From Halobacteriales archaeon QH_10_70_21 (GTDB taxonomy: Archaea; Halobacteriota; Halobacteria; Halobacteriales; Haloarculaceae), in the NCBI GenBank assembly GCA_003021325.1, contig PXQM01000025.1, forward strand, positions 1 through 8,266: a stretch of 8,266 nucleotides of DNA, read 5' to 3'. Within the stretch, counting starts at the first letter, position 1; every line of letters starts with the position of its first letter. Below, piece after piece: positions 6,555 through 8,266 of the stretch. Both the position numbers and the translations under genes were made by a program. Below the pieces are notes generated by a model that ran no database searches, was not told the DNA's origin, and was given only the letters and a program-made list of their open reading frames with translations.

Positions 6555-6580
6555 GGCGCCCCGGATGCCCGCCGACGCGG

Positions 6581-7308
6581 TCAGTACGACTGGCAGTCCA
6601 TGTCCGGGGCGAACACCGGGTCGGCCGTCCCCCAGGAGTGGTAGTCGATGGTGCCGAAATCGCCCTCGACCCGCCGGAGGTACCCGGTCTCCGCGCTCAC
6701 GTAGTAGGTCGCCTGGTTCTCGACGCCTGCTGCCGACTCGGAGGCGAACTCGTAGACGAGCATCGTCTCACCATCTATCGTCGTCGTCCCCTTCGCGGTC
6801 ACCTCGGGCAGGTCCTCAGGGTTCTTCCGGACGTTATCCGGGTCGAAGGCGCCCGACACGCCCCCACGCCCCGGGTTCAGGAAGCACTGTCCGTCCGCCA
6901 CCAGGTAGTGGTCGCCGTCGACCCAGTATGATTCCGTCACCTGGCCGTCCTGCTCGAACCGCATGTAGAAGTTCCCGCCGTTGAACCGCCCCTCTGCCTC
7001 TGCGGTCTGGCCGTCCTGCTCGAAGGTCCCCGTCATCACGAAGGACGTCTCGTACTGGACCGCCTCGCGGAAACTCTGCCCCGTCTCCCCCTCGTCGGCC
7101 GTCTCGGTCATCTCCTCATCGGCCGTCTGGACCCGGTCTCCCCGTCCCCTTCCCCCGCGCCGGCGTCCGCCGGTTCGTCCGTGTCGTCGTCGCTACAGCC
7201 GGCTAGCGCGACGGCAGCGGCGACCCCACCGACCAGCACGCGCCGACGCGTCAGGCGGCCGGAGTCCGTTCGACCGCCGTTCCAATCGTGGTTGTTGTTA
7301 TCTCGCAC
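6581..7308 (-). pseudogene. Tat-exported lipoprotein, broken by a one-base frameshift
   Basis: Two minus-strand frames make one gene. The first (7308-7108, GTG start) gives 66 residues with a twin-arginine signal (LTRRRVLVGG, 19-28) and a lipobox, VALAGC (Cys38), then an acidic linker, and it ends prematurely. The second frame continues to 6581 with about 176 residues after its internal ATG at 7111. It is a beta-rich domain with EAEGRFNGGNFYMRF, YWVDGDHYL and two cysteines (76 and 173 of that part). The frames differ by -1 and can be joined only between about 7195 and 7108. The obvious place is 7140-7156, where three G tracts lie close together. One extra G there would give a 242-residue protein with a continuous acidic linker. 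The domain resembles LolA/LppX-like ligand-binding lipoproteins in pattern only; I do not recognise the family with certainty. Sequencing error, true mutation and recoding are all open. A good promoter precedes it. Confidence 0.8.
6941..7024 (-). repeat. Two exact 18-base copies inside the lipoprotein gene
   Basis: The 18-base sequence CTGGCCGTCCTGCTCGAA (plus strand) occurs at 6941-6958 and again at 7007-7024, 66 bases apart, so the copies are in frame. On the coding strand they encode FEQDGQ in FEQDGQTAE and FEQDGQVTE. This probably reflects successive similar beta-hairpins, not a mobile repeat. Confidence 0.7.
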
Positions 7309-7330
7309 GCAATGGGAGTGCCGAGTGAGG

Positions 7331-7340
7331 AATTTAATTA
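7331..7340 (-). promoter_or_regulatory. TATA box for the Tat lipoprotein gene
   Basis: The minus strand reads TAATTAAATT, the clearest TATA box in the window and strikingly AT-rich for its surroundings. Its centre is about 28 bases before the GTG at 7308, so the message would be leaderless. It supports the GTG start and shows that the N-terminal piece belongs to a real gene. Confidence 0.72.
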
Positions 7341-7395
7341 CTGTGGGTCTAACATCGGCTCGCGGCGGACGCCCTGCCGCGGTCCGTGTGGTCCG

Positions 7396-7854
7396 TCAGT
7401 TCCGGAACAGCCGGTAGGCGCCCTGCCCGATCGCGACGGGTCGCTCCTCGCCGTCGGGCGTCTCGCTGACCGCCTCGACCGAGGAGACGCCGACGGTGTT
7501 GCCGGCCCGGATGACCTCCGCGGTCGCCGTCAGGTCGCCGGCGGCGGGCCGCAGGTAGTTGACGTTCAGGTTGATGGTCGCGATGTCGTCGTCGACGGGG
7601 TCGGACAGGTAGGGCCGCAGCGCGATGCCGCCGACCACGTCGATGAGCGTCGAGGCGACGCCGCCCTGTATCGTCGGCGGGTCCGTCGGGTTGGTCAGCT
7701 TCTCGTCGTAGGGAACCGTGGCGACCATCCGGCCGGCCTCGAACTCCTCGACGGTGAACCCCAGCCACGAGAGGAACGCGTGTTCGTTCTCCAGGTACTC
7801 CTGCAGCATCGCGACGGCCTCCTCGGGGACGTCGTGTGGCTCGATCTCGGTCAT
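7396..7854 (-). CDS. PaaI-type hotdog-fold thioesterase
   Basis: This is a 152-residue single-domain hotdog protein, probably an acyl-CoA thioesterase of the PaaI group, acting in the cytoplasm. An N-terminal helix region (about 8-28) precedes the core. TIQGGVASTLIDVVGG (61-76) is the central-helix motif, with Asp72 at the usual acidic position. INLNVNYLRPAAGDLTATAEVIRAG (94-118) and a C-terminal strand (GQGAYRLF, 143-150) complete the fold. The family's HGG is QGG here (Gln63-Gly-Gly). The frame is open upstream to 7929, but I chose the ATG at 7854 because the earlier stretch is not hotdog-like and a TATA-like box sits 27 bases before 7854. It is divergent from the small acidic gene, 100 bases between starts, and is followed by the lipoprotein gene. 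The substrate is unknown. Confidence 0.87.
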   Translation of the reverse strand: MTEIEPHDVPEEAVAMLQEYLENEHAFLSWLGFTVEEFEAGRMVATVPYDEKLTNPTDPPTIQGGVASTLIDVVGGIALRPYLSDPVDDDIATINLNVNYLRPAAGDLTATAEVIRAGNTVGVSSVEAVSETPDGEERPVAIGQGAYRLFRN

Positions 7855-7878
7855 GCCGTCCCCTGACGGGGCCGCGGG

Positions 7879-7885
7879 CTTGTAG
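7879..7885 (-). promoter_or_regulatory. TATA-like box for the thioesterase gene
   Basis: The minus strand reads CTACAAG, centred about 27-28 bases before the ATG at 7854, which fits a leaderless transcript. This decides the shorter start. It forms half of a back-to-back promoter pair with the plus-strand box at 7924-7931. Confidence 0.5.
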
Positions 7886-7923
7886 CCACCGGTCCGGGTG
7901 ACGCGCCCCAAGCCGACCCCGAC

Positions 7924-7931
7924 GCTCAAGA
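7924..7931 (+). promoter_or_regulatory. TATA-like box for the small acidic gene
   Basis: GCTCAAGA is centred about 27 bases before the ATG at 7955, again the leaderless spacing. The boxes for the two divergent genes are about 45 bases apart, so initiation complexes on the two sides might interfere with each other. Confidence 0.45.
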
Positions 7932-7954
7932 ACCCCGGGGCCGTATTCCGAAGA

Positions 7955-8254
7955 ATGAGCGACGCGGACGAACTGCACGAGGACTTCGACGCCGCGGCGC
8001 TGGCGGCGGGGCTGGAGACGTTCGGCGGCGACGAGTCCGAGCGCCGGGCGGTGGCCAGGCACGCCCGCGACCTGGCGGACAGCGGCCGTTACGAGGCCGA
8101 CTCGGGCGTCACCCTCACCCCGGAGCACGTCGTCGTCCAGCTGGCCGACGCGCCCGAGGGCTCGCCGGCCGACCGGTGGAACTGGTGGGTCGGCGCCCTC
8201 GAGTTCGCCTACGGCGACTACGCGGAGTTCCAGCTCCGGCGCTGGCGGGACTGA
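7955..8254 (+). CDS. Small acidic protein of unknown function
   Basis: This is a 99-residue soluble acidic protein, complete in the window; I do not recognise a named family. The N-terminal two thirds look helical (DFDAAALAAGLETFGGDESER, then RRAVARHARDLADSGRYEAD). The C-terminal part is aromatic: ADRWNWWVGALEFAYGDYAEFQLRRWRD contains four Trp, two Tyr and two Phe. That suggests a compact fold or a protein-binding face. There is no signal peptide, membrane segment, cysteine or zinc motif. The frame is open upstream to 7898, but I chose the ATG at 7955 because a TATA-like box lies 27 bases before it and the preceding residues are basic. Haloarchaeal composition and a clean promoter argue for a real gene. 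It is divergent from the thioesterase. Confidence 0.8.
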   Translation: MSDADELHEDFDAAALAAGLETFGGDESERRAVARHARDLADSGRYEADSGVTLTPEHVVVQLADAPEGSPADRWNWWVGALEFAYGDYAEFQLRRWRD

Positions 8255-8266
8255 GACCGACCGTCG

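Noticed and set aside
7108..7160. Classic programmed -1 frameshift in the lipoprotein gene
   Set aside because: No X XXY YYZ heptamer in the right phase and no obvious stimulatory structure. Plain loss of a base in a G tract explains it more simply, though it is not excluded.
1..8266. CRISPR array, transposon ends, integrase site, tRNA or defence cassette
   Set aside because: Reading both strands I saw no regular repeat-spacer pattern, transposase motif, tRNA cloverleaf or nuclease/toxin pair.

Overview
The window reads as a piece of haloarchaeal chromosome. It is strongly GC-rich and its proteins are acidic (many D and E, little K). Most genes seem to be leaderless, with a TATA-like element about 27-29 bases upstream of the start codon, and one gene has a strong GGAGGTG ribosome-binding site. 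Several proteins are of haloarchaeal type: an Hvo_1808-like lipoprotein, a Tat lipoprotein and acidic small proteins. I cannot fix the genus, but a Haloarcula-like relative is plausible. I see no mobile element, CRISPR array, tRNA or integrase, so this looks like ordinary chromosome rather than an island.

Layout. Four units lie on the minus strand from about 4177 down to 1: an eleven-helix membrane protein ending in an ABA4-like domain (4177-2906), an Hvo_1808-type lipoprotein with an HExxH motif (2802-1291), nicotinate phosphoribosyltransferase (1259-123), and the 5' part of the RNase P RNA gene, which runs off the left edge (about 85 to 1). A 385-base non-coding gap separates these from two plus-strand genes: a nicotinamidase/isochorismatase-family hydrolase (4563-5135) and an MFS transporter (5230-6537). 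The transporter converges on a Tat-type lipoprotein gene (7308-6581, minus) that is broken by a one-base frameshift in a run of G tracts. Next comes a PaaI-type hotdog thioesterase (7854-7396, minus). Its promoter is back-to-back with that of a small acidic conserved-looking protein (7955-8254, plus).

How the genes may work together. The hydrolase (nicotinamide to nicotinate) and the phosphoribosyltransferase (nicotinate to nicotinate mononucleotide) are consecutive steps of Preiss-Handler NAD salvage, and they lie within 3.5 kb on opposite strands. The MFS permease directly behind the hydrolase might import a substrate for this route, but only position suggests that. The other genes have no visible link to it. 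The points most worth a second look are the unlabelled RNase P RNA, the frameshifted lipoprotein and the two-part ABA4-like membrane protein with its buried histidines. I found no convincing new multi-gene system.
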